Positions 17,247-25,059 of a stretch of 56,486 nucleotides of DNA are shown here, one piece after another; position 1 is the first letter of the stretch, and each line of letters begins with the position of its first letter. The translations under genes and the position numbers were made by a program. Source of the stretch: CAYUVA01 sp964448115 [NCBI: uncultured bacterium] (GTDB taxonomy: Bacteria; CAYUVA01); assembly GCA_964448115.1 (NCBI GenBank), contig CAYUVA010000028.1:1-56486 (forward strand). Reading direction: 5' to 3'. The notes under the pieces were generated by a model that made no database searches, had not been told where the DNA came from, and saw only the letters and a list, made by a program, of their open reading frames with translations.

Positions 17247-17804
17247 ATGACGATCAAGTTTTTTCCCCATAATGAGCAAGGCTTCACATTCCTTGAGATA
17301 TCCCTAGTAGTGCTGATATTCGGTATGGTTCTGTTCTTTGCTGCACCTCGAATAAGCCTGCTACTTGAGGGAGATATTTCATCAGTCCATAAAGACCTCA
17401 TAGCCCTCTCCACATATCTTCGAGACGAGGCGATGAGCAAAAGACATCTTTACCGTATCGCAATTGATATCGAAAATAGCAGATACTGGGTGGAGATCCT
17501 TAAAGGACGCATCTTCGAGAAAGATGAGAAAGCACTCTCCAAAGAAGGTAATCTAGGGGATGAGCTACGCATACTTGATCTGCAATATAGCGATGGGCAA
17601 AGGATAACTGAAGATAACGGCTATATCTACTATTATCCGACTGGCTTCATGGAACCTGTTATCTTGCATTTAGAGCATACAAGTAAAAAGCGATACTCGC
17701 TGATCTTCCACCCATTGACTGCCGAGATTAACTTAGAGGAAGGATATATGGAAATGCGTTATGAGGAGCACTTCGGCGACAATGAAAAAATCAGGAATAA
17801 CTGA
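17247..17804 (+). CDS. gspH: GspH-like minor pseudopilin
   Basis: 185 residues from the ATG at 17247 (a longer frame opens at 17214). The prepilin motif QGFTFLEISLVVLIFGMVLFF has the G^F cleavage site and Glu5, followed by PRISLLLEG. The body, with short beta-strand-rich sequence and DLIALSTYLRDEAMSKR, matches the GspH/FimT minor pseudopilin pattern. It probably sits at the tip of the pseudopilus built from GspG. It starts about 48 bp after gspG and its last codons overlap the start of gspI, so the three form one operon. Confidence 0.8.
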   Translation: MTIKFFPHNEQGFTFLEISLVVLIFGMVLFFAAPRISLLLEGDISSVHKDLIALSTYLRDEAMSKRHLYRIAIDIENSRYWVEILKGRIFEKDEKALSKEGNLGDELRILDLQYSDGQRITEDNGYIYYYPTGFMEPVILHLEHTSKKRYSLIFHPLTAEINLEEGYMEMRYEEHFGDNEKIRNN

Positions 17805-18153
17805 TGGCTTCACGCTACTTGAGGTAATGGTTGCCCTTGCCATCCTCTCTATTGCATTGGTTTCCATTCTAGGCTTACAAGCAAGGTGCATAGATCTGGA
17901 GGCTGAGGTTAGAATGAGAATTACCGCTATTTGCCTTGCAAATCAACTAATGGCAGAGACAGAGATGGCTAAGGATCCCAGTGCTGGAGAAAAAAAGGGG
18001 GACTTCGGGGAGCAATATCCTGAGTTTATCTGGGAGAAGGAGGTTTATCCGATGCCTTTACCGGGCTTGCTGGAGGTGCACATAATTGTCCATACAAAGG
18101 ATGAAATCTTCCCAGTGAAGATAGAACTTGTGCAGGTCTTTATCACGATATGA
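17782..18153 (+). CDS. gspI: GspI-like minor pseudopilin
   Basis: 123 residues from ATG 17782, overlapping the end of gspH by 23 nt. The prepilin motif is DGFTLLEVMVALAILSIAL (G^F, Glu5). The downstream segment (IDLEAEVRMRITAICLANQLMAETEM) closely follows the GspI pattern in which a conserved A.xANQ..AE element follows the helix. GspI nucleates the tip complex with GspJ and GspK. A tiny 38-codon frame overlaps its stop by ATGA (18150-18266) but lacks a prepilin motif, so gspJ and gspK appear to be missing. The operon ends here against a convergent TPR gene. Confidence 0.82.
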   Translation: MKKSGITDGFTLLEVMVALAILSIALVSILGLQARCIDLEAEVRMRITAICLANQLMAETEMAKDPSAGEKKGDFGEQYPEFIWEKEVYPMPLPGLLEVHIIVHTKDEIFPVKIELVQVFITI

Positions 18154-18216
18154 AAAATGGTTACCGACAAAGATTCCCTAACCGTTGTATCATCCTGATC
18201 TTATATGGATCAGCAC

Positions 18217-19368
18217 TCAAATCATCTTCAGAAGACGCTCGATCTCAGCAGTATTCGGGTGGCTGATCTTTTTTGCCTGTGAAAGCAGCTTTTTTAGCAT
18301 CTTGGCTGCGGTCTTCTTCTCCCCCATCCGATAGTGTAAAACAGCGATATTCATGGCTACAGTTACCTTTGATTGCTCATCTTTGGCTGCTTCTGCCATG
18401 TCCAATGCTTGATTGTATAAAGCAATAGCTTTACCTCTTTGACGCTGTTTTTCATATACCGCTGCTAGATTGTTCAAGGCTATTATAGCCCCCTGAGAGT
18501 CCTTTAAGTAATTTACATGTAACTGAAGCGCTTGTCTGAATGAACCTATAGCTCTCTGATAGTCTCTCCCTTGCAGGTATATTTTTCCGAGTGAGCTGAG
18601 AGTCTGAGCTAATCCGCGATCATCGCCGAAGGATCTTTGTATGCTCAAAGCCCGGTTGAAGTATTCGATCGCCTTTTTCGGCTGGTTACAAGCCATCTTG
18701 ATCGATCCCAGATCCAATAGCAGATTAGCTGTTCCTTTGAGGTCATCAGCTTGCCTTAATCGAGTCAAAGCGTTCTCGATAAGCTGCTCAGCCCGTTTAT
18801 ACTCTCCCTTATCCCTGAGGATAAGTCCTGCCTTATGGCAACAGAGTGCTTGAGCCTTTAAATCTCCGCTTTTCTGATGATATCCTATTGCCTCCGCATA
18901 CATTCTTATGGCTGCCTCCATTTCATTGGTCTGAGCATGAAGATTAGCCAAGGCTCCCAACACATACCCGATGGTCTTCTTGTCTTTGCAGTGTTTAAGC
19001 AGCCGCATCGATGCCCGGTATTCATTCTTTGCCTGATCATACTTGCCGTTTTGTTCATAAACCATAGCCAGGCTATATAATGTTATCGCTTTGGCATAGA
19101 TGTCTCCAATCTCCTCTTCTAAGACCTCGGCTTGCTTGAAATATCTAATAGCATCTGTTAGCAGGTTTTCTTTGGTTGCTATCTGTCCCAGATTATGCAT
19201 TATATAGGCTTTATTTTTCAGGTCTTGCAGCCTGTCAGCTAAAGGTAGCATGAGGATGAATAGTTTTTGTGCCCGCTTCAGGTCGCCATTTTTATACGAC
19301 TCAATGGCTTCCTTCTTCATCTTAAGGAAGGTTTCGATATCCCGGGAACTATCTTCTCCTTGGCTCAA
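18217..19368 (-). CDS. Tetratricopeptide-repeat protein
   Basis: 383 residues made almost entirely of TPR units of about 40 residues, from roughly residue 15 to 375. Examples are ALANLHAQTNEMEAAIRMYA and SLGKIYLQGRDYQRAIGSF, with canonical small residues at positions 8 and 20. No signal peptide, membrane segment or catalytic domain is visible, so it is a cytosolic scaffold of the LGN/Rapsyn-like (TPR_12) type. It resembles the TPR half of the ATPase at 25060-28479, and the two could work together. Partner unknown. Its gene ends convergently with gspI. Confidence 0.85.
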   Translation of the reverse strand: MSQGEDSSRDIETFLKMKKEAIESYKNGDLKRAQKLFILMLPLADRLQDLKNKAYIMHNLGQIATKENLLTDAIRYFKQAEVLEEEIGDIYAKAITLYSLAMVYEQNGKYDQAKNEYRASMRLLKHCKDKKTIGYVLGALANLHAQTNEMEAAIRMYAEAIGYHQKSGDLKAQALCCHKAGLILRDKGEYKRAEQLIENALTRLRQADDLKGTANLLLDLGSIKMACNQPKKAIEYFNRALSIQRSFGDDRGLAQTLSSLGKIYLQGRDYQRAIGSFRQALQLHVNYLKDSQGAIIALNNLAAVYEKQRQRGKAIALYNQALDMAEAAKDEQSKVTVAMNIAVLHYRMGEKKTAAKMLKKLLSQAKKISHPNTAEIERLLKMI

Positions 19369-19388
19369 CTATAGGCTCATGGTGATTT

Positions 19389-19441
19389 AACGGTATCAAC
19401 TCATAACTGCTTAGATAATAAGATATCAATGTTATACCGTT
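19389..19441 (-). promoter_or_regulatory. Inverted repeat upstream of TPR gene
   Basis: Perfect 8-bp arms AACGGTAT (19389-19396) and ATACCGTT (19434-19441) lie in the 5' region of the TPR gene, separated by 37 bp of AT-rich sequence. They could be a looped or dimeric operator. No regulator has been matched. Confidence 0.25.
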
Positions 19442-19475
19442 TGCTTGAAAAATCTAAATGGACTCTAAAAGAAAT

Positions 19476-19518
19476 CGCCCCGGGGCACCGGATCTACCCG
19501 GTCTAGGTGTCGGGGCTT
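19476..19518 (-). terminator. Probable bidirectional hairpin terminator
   Basis: A GC-rich stem pairs GCCCCG...CACC with GGTG.CGGGGC (imperfect, one bulge). On the plus strand it is followed by TTATTTTATTT and on the minus strand by a T-rich stretch. It overlaps the last codons of the small minus-strand gene at 19503-19784 and separates it from the TPR gene. Confidence 0.45.
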
Positions 19519-19784
19519 ATTTTATTTGCTGGTTCCTTTATCGGCACCAGCCATTTGATCTCTCTTTTATTCAGCAGAATAAAGACCTTGGAGCTTATCG
19601 GTTTTTTGGTATCCAAAGAGAAAACATGAGCCTCGTGAATAGGAATAAAATCCACATCCGGCCGATTCAGATAATCGGAGAGCCTTTGATTATTGGATTC
19701 ATCAACTGATATCATGATCTTGCCTACTATGGCATACTCTCTGGTGTATATCTTGATTACTGCATTCTTTTCTTCGTCGTTCAT
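19503..19784 (-). CDS. Conserved-looking small protein of unknown function
   Basis: About 93 residues from the internal ATG (MNDEEKNAVIKIYTREYAI), which has an AGGAA Shine-Dalgarno at good spacing; the frame extends four codons further upstream. The pattern of short beta-strands with RLSDYLNRPDVDFIPIHEA and SSKVFILLNKREIKWLVPI looks like a compact domain rather than a chance frame. It vaguely recalls small domains with an RLSDYLN motif in uncultivated bacteria, but I cannot name a family with certainty. No signal peptide or membrane helix was seen. It is preceded by a long repeat-rich gap and followed by a hairpin. Confidence 0.6.
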   Translation of the reverse strand: MNDEEKNAVIKIYTREYAIVGKIMISVDESNNQRLSDYLNRPDVDFIPIHEAHVFSLDTKKPISSKVFILLNKREIKWLVPIKEPANKISPDT

Positions 19785-19894
19785 ATCGTTCCTCAATCCT
19801 GTTTGCTATTATACTATATTATCAGCCATCAATAGTCAACATCTTCGGGGCAAGTAAGAATTACCACTCCCTTATGGTCGTGGCTCGGATTTTG

Positions 19895-19978
19895 ATATCT
19901 TTGTGCCTTTGTGATTTAATAATCATCGCATTTCGCACTCTTTCTTCTTTGAGACTTTGCGTCTTTGGGTGAGTAACC
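19895..19978 (-). repeat. Dispersed repeat cluster
   Basis: TTTGTGCCTTTGTGATTTAA (about 19901-19920) and, further on, GAGACTTTGCGTCTTTGGG (about 19951-19969) are the reverse-orientation forms of the ACGCAAAG unit. They lie between nadE and the small gene, with no coding sequence. Confidence 0.6.
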
Positions 19979-19998
19979 TTCCTCATTTTTTTTAATAA

Positions 19999-21969
19999 CT
20001 ATTCGGGAAGCTCATCGATGCTGTCTATGTCGAGCCATTCGATAGACTGGACGGTGGGCAGTTGCAGTGCTCTCTCTCGATCCAGGTCCAGCTTCATCAG
20101 ATGTACCCCAAGCGGTGCCTGCACCCATTTGTATATGGAGCCGGTGAACAACATCAGAAATCGCTTTACCCAAGCCTTTAGCATCCCCGGCTTATAATCT
20201 GCACGCATCTGCCCAAGCTCCTCATCACTGAACATCGATCTTACCGTCAGGTAAAGATCGACCGGCATAAGCTTCCTGCCAGCGAAAAGGGCGAAACAAG
20301 CATCAAGCACCGCAAACGGCATCAGGTCCATCTCGTCGGCTTGATTATCAGCCAACTCAGCCGAGGCAGTGGTCTCAAGCAGGCGATCTATGCTTTTTAG
20401 CTTCAGTTTCTTGTTAAGGTAACCTAGCATCATGCTCACCACCGTCTTGGGGAGGTTGCCAATAACCGAGAAGCCGCCCTGGAGATCACCCCCAATGGTG
20501 GTATAGCCGACCGCCTTTTCGCTCATGTTACCGGTCTGGATCCATAGTGCACCGGCGCTATTAGCCCAGTTCCACATCCGGGCTGCCCGGATGCGCGCCT
20601 GTATGTTTTGAATGGTCAGCGGGGTAGGATCTTTGCCACCGAGCATCTCCCGGGTAGCAAGCACCTCCCGGGCAAAGGCTTCTTCAATGGAGATCTCCTT
20701 GAAGGTTACGCCCAGCTCCTCGCAGAGCTGGCGGCTAATGCCTCTAGTCGTTTCGGTGTTGTACTTTGTTGGCATCGAGAAGCAGTGGATGAAGTCCATG
20801 ATCGCTTCTTTGGCTTTGTCTTTCTTCAGGTTACCATAGCGTTCCAGGGCGTAATGCCATGCGACAAGCAGCGATAAGGCAGAGTCCTTACCGCCTGAAA
20901 GCGCTATACCTATTCGCTTGAAGATGCGATTCTTCTCGAAATATCCGCTTAAGCCGGTAACCATTGCCCTCAGCAGGTCCTCGAAGCAGTGATCAATACC
21001 CATTCTTTGCTTGTCATCTTGCTGTGGTATGAAGAAGCTCTTGTTAGGGGGGTTCGGGTAATCGTAACCATCCAGGTTCGGCTGGGCAGCGTAGGGTATC
21101 TCAATGCAATTCAATGGAAGGTTCTGGGCCAGGTATCTCTTGCAGTCGTTTCTCCAGGTCGTGTTCTCGCTTCTTTGGCGAGTTGTCTCGGCAAGATCGA
21201 TGACCTGGTAATAGATTCCCTCTCGCCAGCGTGGCGCTTCGGCGATTATCTCTCCATTTTGACAGATAAAACCGCCTCCATCGAAGACCAGCGAGTCTTG
21301 GGCGCCGTATAGGTTAACATAGACCAGCGAGACCTGATTATCGGCTGCTCTGGCTTGAAGCATCCTTCTTCTTATCCGTTCTACTCCCAGCGTCCAGGGC
21401 GAGGCTGATATATTGATGATCAGCTCAGCGCCATTGTATGATCGTCGCAACATTGGACCATCCGCAACCCAGATATCCTCGCAAACCTCTACAGCGAACC
21501 TGCCCCAGGGACTCTGAAATATGATATCTCCGCAGGGAATCTCATCGATGTAGTCCACAGATCCAGCCACAAGAGGCGAGAATGTCCTCGATTCATGGAA
21601 GACACCATAAGTGGGGAGCTTTTCCTTGGGCACCAAGCCGATGATCCTGCCATTACAGATCACGGCGGCGCAGTTATAGATGTGTCCGCTCGATTTAGCC
21701 GCCAGCCCCATGATGAAGATGGTGGGAAACTCGAAGGAAGCGGTGGCTTGGGCGATCTCCCTGAGCTTCTCCATCTGGACATTGACAAAGCCGTCCCACT
21801 GCACCAGGTCCTCGACCGGGTACCCTGAGATCACCTGCTCAGGAAAGCATCCTATGGAACATTCCTTCCGTGCCATTTCACGGGCGTGCTCGATGATTTT
21901 GGCTGTGTTCTTATTTATCGCTCCCACAGTGGGATTAAGATTGGCAATACCAATTTTTGTAAGCCTCAT
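19999..21969 (-). CDS. nadE: Glutamine-dependent NAD+ synthetase
   Basis: About 656 residues from the ATG at 21969 (MRLTKIGIANLNPTVG); an upstream ATG at 22017 adds 16 residues that do not fit the fold. The N-terminal nitrilase-type amidotransferase domain has the Glu-Lys-Cys triad in CFPEQVISGYP, LVPKEKLPTYGVFHE and AVEVCEDIWVADG. The C-terminal synthetase has the PP-loop IGIALSGGKDSALSLLVAW at about residue 355 and the AMP/NaAD region QTGNMSEKAVGYTTIGGD. It makes NAD+ from deamido-NAD, glutamine and ATP. It lies downstream of the PTS genes on the same strand; cotranscription is possible but the 83-bp gap leaves this open. Confidence 0.95.
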   Translation of the reverse strand: MRLTKIGIANLNPTVGAINKNTAKIIEHAREMARKECSIGCFPEQVISGYPVEDLVQWDGFVNVQMEKLREIAQATASFEFPTIFIMGLAAKSSGHIYNCAAVICNGRIIGLVPKEKLPTYGVFHESRTFSPLVAGSVDYIDEIPCGDIIFQSPWGRFAVEVCEDIWVADGPMLRRSYNGAELIINISASPWTLGVERIRRRMLQARAADNQVSLVYVNLYGAQDSLVFDGGGFICQNGEIIAEAPRWREGIYYQVIDLAETTRQRSENTTWRNDCKRYLAQNLPLNCIEIPYAAQPNLDGYDYPNPPNKSFFIPQQDDKQRMGIDHCFEDLLRAMVTGLSGYFEKNRIFKRIGIALSGGKDSALSLLVAWHYALERYGNLKKDKAKEAIMDFIHCFSMPTKYNTETTRGISRQLCEELGVTFKEISIEEAFAREVLATREMLGGKDPTPLTIQNIQARIRAARMWNWANSAGALWIQTGNMSEKAVGYTTIGGDLQGGFSVIGNLPKTVVSMMLGYLNKKLKLKSIDRLLETTASAELADNQADEMDLMPFAVLDACFALFAGRKLMPVDLYLTVRSMFSDEELGQMRADYKPGMLKAWVKRFLMLFTGSIYKWVQAPLGVHLMKLDLDRERALQLPTVQSIEWLDIDSIDELPE

Positions 21970-22052
21970 GATCGGGTGTTCCTCACTTTTCTCATGACAT
22001 ATTTCTATATGCCCCAAATATTACAAGCCGATCCAGGTGAAGTAAACCATGG

Positions 22053-22334
22053 CTACGGATTGTCGTATCTTTTTAATCGAGGCGCGATCTCGGTTATGGC
22101 AAGGTATATGCACAGCCCCACCAGTGCGATCCAGGTCTCCATTGCATAAAGTCTTCTTATGACCAGCTTCTCGAAGGGCATGTTCCTTGCCGCCGAGAAA
22201 AGCGGTCCTGGTGCTCCCGAAGCTGTGATCACGAAAAACACCTGGTATGCGCCATAGAAGATCTGCACAATGAAATTGAGTATAATGAAATAGTGCAGCG
22301 CCAGCAGGCACCATTTCCCCTTTCTCATTCTCAA
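22053..22334 (-). CDS. Small membrane protein coupled to PTS enzyme I
   Basis: 93 residues. The basic N-terminus (MRMRKGKWC) is followed by a hydrophobic helix (LALHYFIILNFIVQIFYGAY) and a second helix near residues 64-82 (IALVGLCIYLAI), with a short soluble connector between. The start overlaps the stop of ptsI by ATGA, so it is translationally coupled and real. I know of no named PTS partner with this shape. It may recruit the soluble phosphotransferase chain to the membrane, which is inference from position only. Confidence 0.68.
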   Translation of the reverse strand: MRMRKGKWCLLALHYFIILNFIVQIFYGAYQVFFVITASGAPGPLFSAARNMPFEKLVIRRLYAMETWIALVGLCIYLAITEIAPRLKRYDNP

Positions 22335-24094
22335 TACCTCCTGGGCAGCGAATGGTGTGCGTAGAACTCGGTCATAAGGACGGTTTCTATCTCCTCGGCG
22401 GTTTTCTGTTTGAGCAGCCTTTTGCTAAGCTCCCTCACCTTGGCGTATTCTATACTACGCACCATCTTTTTCACCTGGGGTAATGCCACCGGGTTCATGG
22501 ACAGCTTATCTATTCCCAGCCCCACCAATATCGGCGTATAGGCGGTCTCACCTGCCATCTCGCCGCATAGCCCTACCCAGATGCCGTGGTCATGAGCTGC
22601 CTTGATTACCGTGTCGATGGCGTTGAGCACCGCTGGATGCAAGGGATCGTACAGATAGGCGACCGCATCATTGACCCTATCGACAGCGAAGAGATACTGT
22701 ATGAGATCATTGGTCCCGATGCTGAAGAAATCGCAGTGTTGAGCTAAAACAGGAGCCAAGATGGCTGCCGAGGGAACCTCGATCATGATGCCTATTCTTA
22801 TATGATGGTCGAAGGGGATATCCTGTTTATATAGGGAATCCATCGCCTTTTTCACCGCATCCCTTGCCTGGATCAACTCTGCGGTATTGGAGATCATGGG
22901 AAACATGATATGAACATTGCCATAGTGGCTTGCTCTCAGGATAGCTTTTAGCTGGGGCTGAAATATCTCCGGATGCCTAAGACAAAGCCTGATCGCTCTT
23001 AAGCCGAGCGATGAGATCAGCTCCGGAGACAGTTTCATGGCAGAGATGAACTTATCTCCACCGATATCGACGGTTCTGATGATGACCTTGCCATCGGGGA
23101 AGCCCTCGGCAAGGGTCTTGTAAACCTGGAACTGCTCCTCTTCGCCAGGGGGAGCTCCTTTGTTAAGGTACAAGTACTCGCTGCGAAACAAGCCGACGCT
23201 TTTTGCTCCGTAATCTTTTGCGGTGGGTATCCCGTCAATTAGCTCCAGGTTGGCTGCCAGCTCGATGTAATATCCATCGGTGGTTATCGGGCGCAGGTCT
23301 TTAAGCTCCCTGGCTTTGCTGCGTTTTTCAATATATATCCTTAGTTTTTCCTGATATTGGTTCAGGCTTTGCTGGGCAGGTTTAATGATCACCTTTCCGC
23401 TGGCACCATCGACAATTACATTATCCCCGGCTCGGAGTCGTGCAGGGAGTCTTCCAACTCCCACAACGGCAGGTATCTCCAAGGCTCTTGCCATGATTGC
23501 CGTATGGGAGGTTTTACTGCCCACCTCGGTAACGAAGCCCAGCACGATATCTCGTCTCATGACCGCGGTCTCGGTTGGGCTTAGGTCATGCGCCATGAGC
23601 ACGCAAGGCTCCACCGTCTCAAGCGTTGCCGGGCTATATATACCTAAAAGCTCGTTCAATACCTGACTCAGAACGCTTTTGACATCATGCTGCTTGTCCT
23701 TGATGAACTCATCCGATATGCCCTCCAGTAGCTCGGTGAATTTGTTCATAACAGTATAAATGGCATATTCGGCGGTAACCAGATCTTCGCTGATAAGCTC
23801 TTCTGCCGTGTTTACGATAAGTTCATCATTTAATATGTGGATATGGATATCGAAGATGAAGGAATGCTCCCTGCCTAACTGTGCTTCTAGTATTTCCTTT
23901 CGCTCGTTGAGGTCTTCTTTTACGCTTTCGATCGCTTTCTTGAGACGATAGATCTCCCCTTTCACCTGTTCAGGGTAGATGGTTTCCTTCTCTATTTTTT
24001 GAATATCGGTCTTAAATAGCACTACCGGTCCGACCGCTATGCCCTCTGAGACTCCAATCCCTTCCAGTATGATTTCATTGCTGCTGGACATCAA
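22331..24094 (-). CDS. ptsI: PTS enzyme I (phosphoenolpyruvate-protein phosphotransferase)
   Basis: 587 residues, standard length. The N-terminal domain carries the phospho-histidine motif GSKTSHTAIMARALEIPAVV (active His in TSHT), and the HPr-binding helices precede it. The C-terminal PEP-binding barrel has KVIIRTVDIGGDK, MFPMISN, GIMIEVPSAA, FFSIGTNDLIQY and the active cysteine region WVGLCGEMAG. It transfers phosphate from PEP to HPr. Its start overlaps the ptsH stop (ATGA). All catalytic residues seem intact, in contrast to the odd HPr beside it. Confidence 0.95.
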   Translation of the reverse strand: MMSSSNEIILEGIGVSEGIAVGPVVLFKTDIQKIEKETIYPEQVKGEIYRLKKAIESVKEDLNERKEILEAQLGREHSFIFDIHIHILNDELIVNTAEELISEDLVTAEYAIYTVMNKFTELLEGISDEFIKDKQHDVKSVLSQVLNELLGIYSPATLETVEPCVLMAHDLSPTETAVMRRDIVLGFVTEVGSKTSHTAIMARALEIPAVVGVGRLPARLRAGDNVIVDGASGKVIIKPAQQSLNQYQEKLRIYIEKRSKARELKDLRPITTDGYYIELAANLELIDGIPTAKDYGAKSVGLFRSEYLYLNKGAPPGEEEQFQVYKTLAEGFPDGKVIIRTVDIGGDKFISAMKLSPELISSLGLRAIRLCLRHPEIFQPQLKAILRASHYGNVHIMFPMISNTAELIQARDAVKKAMDSLYKQDIPFDHHIRIGIMIEVPSAAILAPVLAQHCDFFSIGTNDLIQYLFAVDRVNDAVAYLYDPLHPAVLNAIDTVIKAAHDHGIWVGLCGEMAGETAYTPILVGLGIDKLSMNPVALPQVKKMVRSIEYAKVRELSKRLLKQKTAEEIETVLMTEFYAHHSLPRRY

Positions 24095-24360
24095 TAGTCC
24101 TCATAGAACCTATTTCTCACCAGGTCGATGATCGCATTCATGGCTTCGCGCTCGTCCGGTCCCTCGGTTATCACCCAGAACCTGCATCCCCGGCAACCTT
24201 CAAGTAAAAAGATCCCCATGATATTGTTGGCATCGATCTTCATGCCATCCTTGATAAATGTAATACTGCTGGCAAATTTTTTTGCCAGTTGCCCCAGCTT
24301 GGTTGCAGCCGCAGCGTGTATCCCCCGCTCGTTGACTATGGTTACTAGCCTTTTTTGCAT
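24091..24360 (-). CDS. ptsH: Atypical HPr-family phosphocarrier protein
   Basis: 89 residues with the HPr length and fold pattern. The active-site His15 is kept (NERGIHAAAATK), but the normally conserved Arg17-Pro18 pair that stabilises phospho-His is Ala17-Ala18. The regulatory Ser46 position, normally KSIMG, is Asn (ANNIMGIF). A CxxC (CRGC, residues 56-59) is present where the family usually has Gly/Ser residues. It is preceded by an EIIA gene and overlaps ptsI. It should accept phosphate from EI, if less efficiently, and cannot be controlled by HPr-kinase phosphorylation at residue 46. It may belong to a regulatory rather than a sugar-transport PTS. Confidence 0.88.
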   Translation of the reverse strand: MQKRLVTIVNERGIHAAAATKLGQLAKKFASSITFIKDGMKIDANNIMGIFLLEGCRGCRFWVITEGPDEREAMNAIIDLVRNRFYEDY

Positions 24361-24409
24361 TGCTTATATTACACTTGCCCTATTAGCTTGGTAAAGCAGC
24401 ATAAAGGAT

Positions 24410-24871
24410 TTATTCCTCCTGATCGGCGGATTCAAACAAGGAGTATATCTCTGCGCTATCTTTTGCTTTTGCCAGTGCACTTCTATATTTTTCATTGCCA
24501 AGTATTCGAGCGATCTTGGCTAAAGCTCTCAGGTTCTCGTTGGGAGCGTTCTCTGGCGCCAATAGAAGAAAAAAGAAGTGAGTAGGCTTTTCATCCAGTG
24601 ACTCAAAGTCGGTTCCCTCAGGGCAACGGGCAAAGGCGCAGATAAATCTGTTTAGATTGTTTACCTTGCCATGAGGTATCGCCACTCCATTACCGATGGC
24701 TGTTGATACAAGTTCCTCTCTTTTTTTTAGGATTTCAAGGATCTTTCCCTTTTGTTTTACCTTCTTGTTTGATGCCAAAAGCTCCACCAATGTCTTCAGG
24801 ATCTCATCCTTGGGAGCTGGTTTCAGGTCTGGAATGATGTCTTCCTTGGCAAGTATAGATGTGATCTTCAA
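24410..24871 (-). CDS. PTS EIIA domain protein (fructose/Ntr type)
   Basis: 153 residues forming a single PTS_EIIA type-2 domain. The phosphorylatable histidine is in GNGVAIPHGKVNNLNRF, and the TDFESLDEKPTHFFFLLLAP segment is typical of PtsN/FruA-IIA. No EIIB or EIIC domain is attached or encoded nearby. The gene leads the minus-strand ptsN-like, ptsH, ptsI, small membrane protein series. By analogy with PTS-Ntr, phospho-transfer would end here and signal the PEP/energy state to an unknown target. Confidence 0.9.
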   Translation of the reverse strand: MKITSILAKEDIIPDLKPAPKDEILKTLVELLASNKKVKQKGKILEILKKREELVSTAIGNGVAIPHGKVNNLNRFICAFARCPEGTDFESLDEKPTHFFFLLLAPENAPNENLRALAKIARILGNEKYRSALAKAKDSAEIYSLFESADQEE

Positions 24872-24989
24872 TATCAGCTCACCTCAATTCGTTTTACCTG
24901 TTATTATATTAACAACACTTCAACTTTATTATATCAAAAAAGCGACCAGGACATAAATCCAACATGCGTGTATCACCATGATCGATAAA

Positions 24990-25017
24990 TTGACATTTAT
25001 CAAGTCGAGGTTATAAT
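24990..25017 (+). promoter_or_regulatory. Consensus sigma-70 promoter
   Basis: TTGACA (24990-24995) and TATAAT (25012-25017) are separated by 16 bp, a perfect match for both boxes. It lies about 43 bp upstream of the TTG start of the ATPase/TPR gene, so that gene should be expressed constitutively unless a repressor interferes. Confidence 0.65.
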
Positions 25018-25059
25018 CGTTTTGCTTTACTGATCGGTATAAAAAGGAGGGTGGCTTCG

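Noticed and set aside
18150-18266. 38-codon frame coupled to gspI as gspJ
   Set aside because: No G^FTLLE motif, too short, and mostly overlaps the TPR gene on the other strand; kept only as a finding about operon truncation.
19458-19709. Plus-strand 83-codon frame
   Set aside because: Opposite to the small minus-strand protein, which has a Shine-Dalgarno and better amino-acid pattern; the plus frame also crosses the hairpin.
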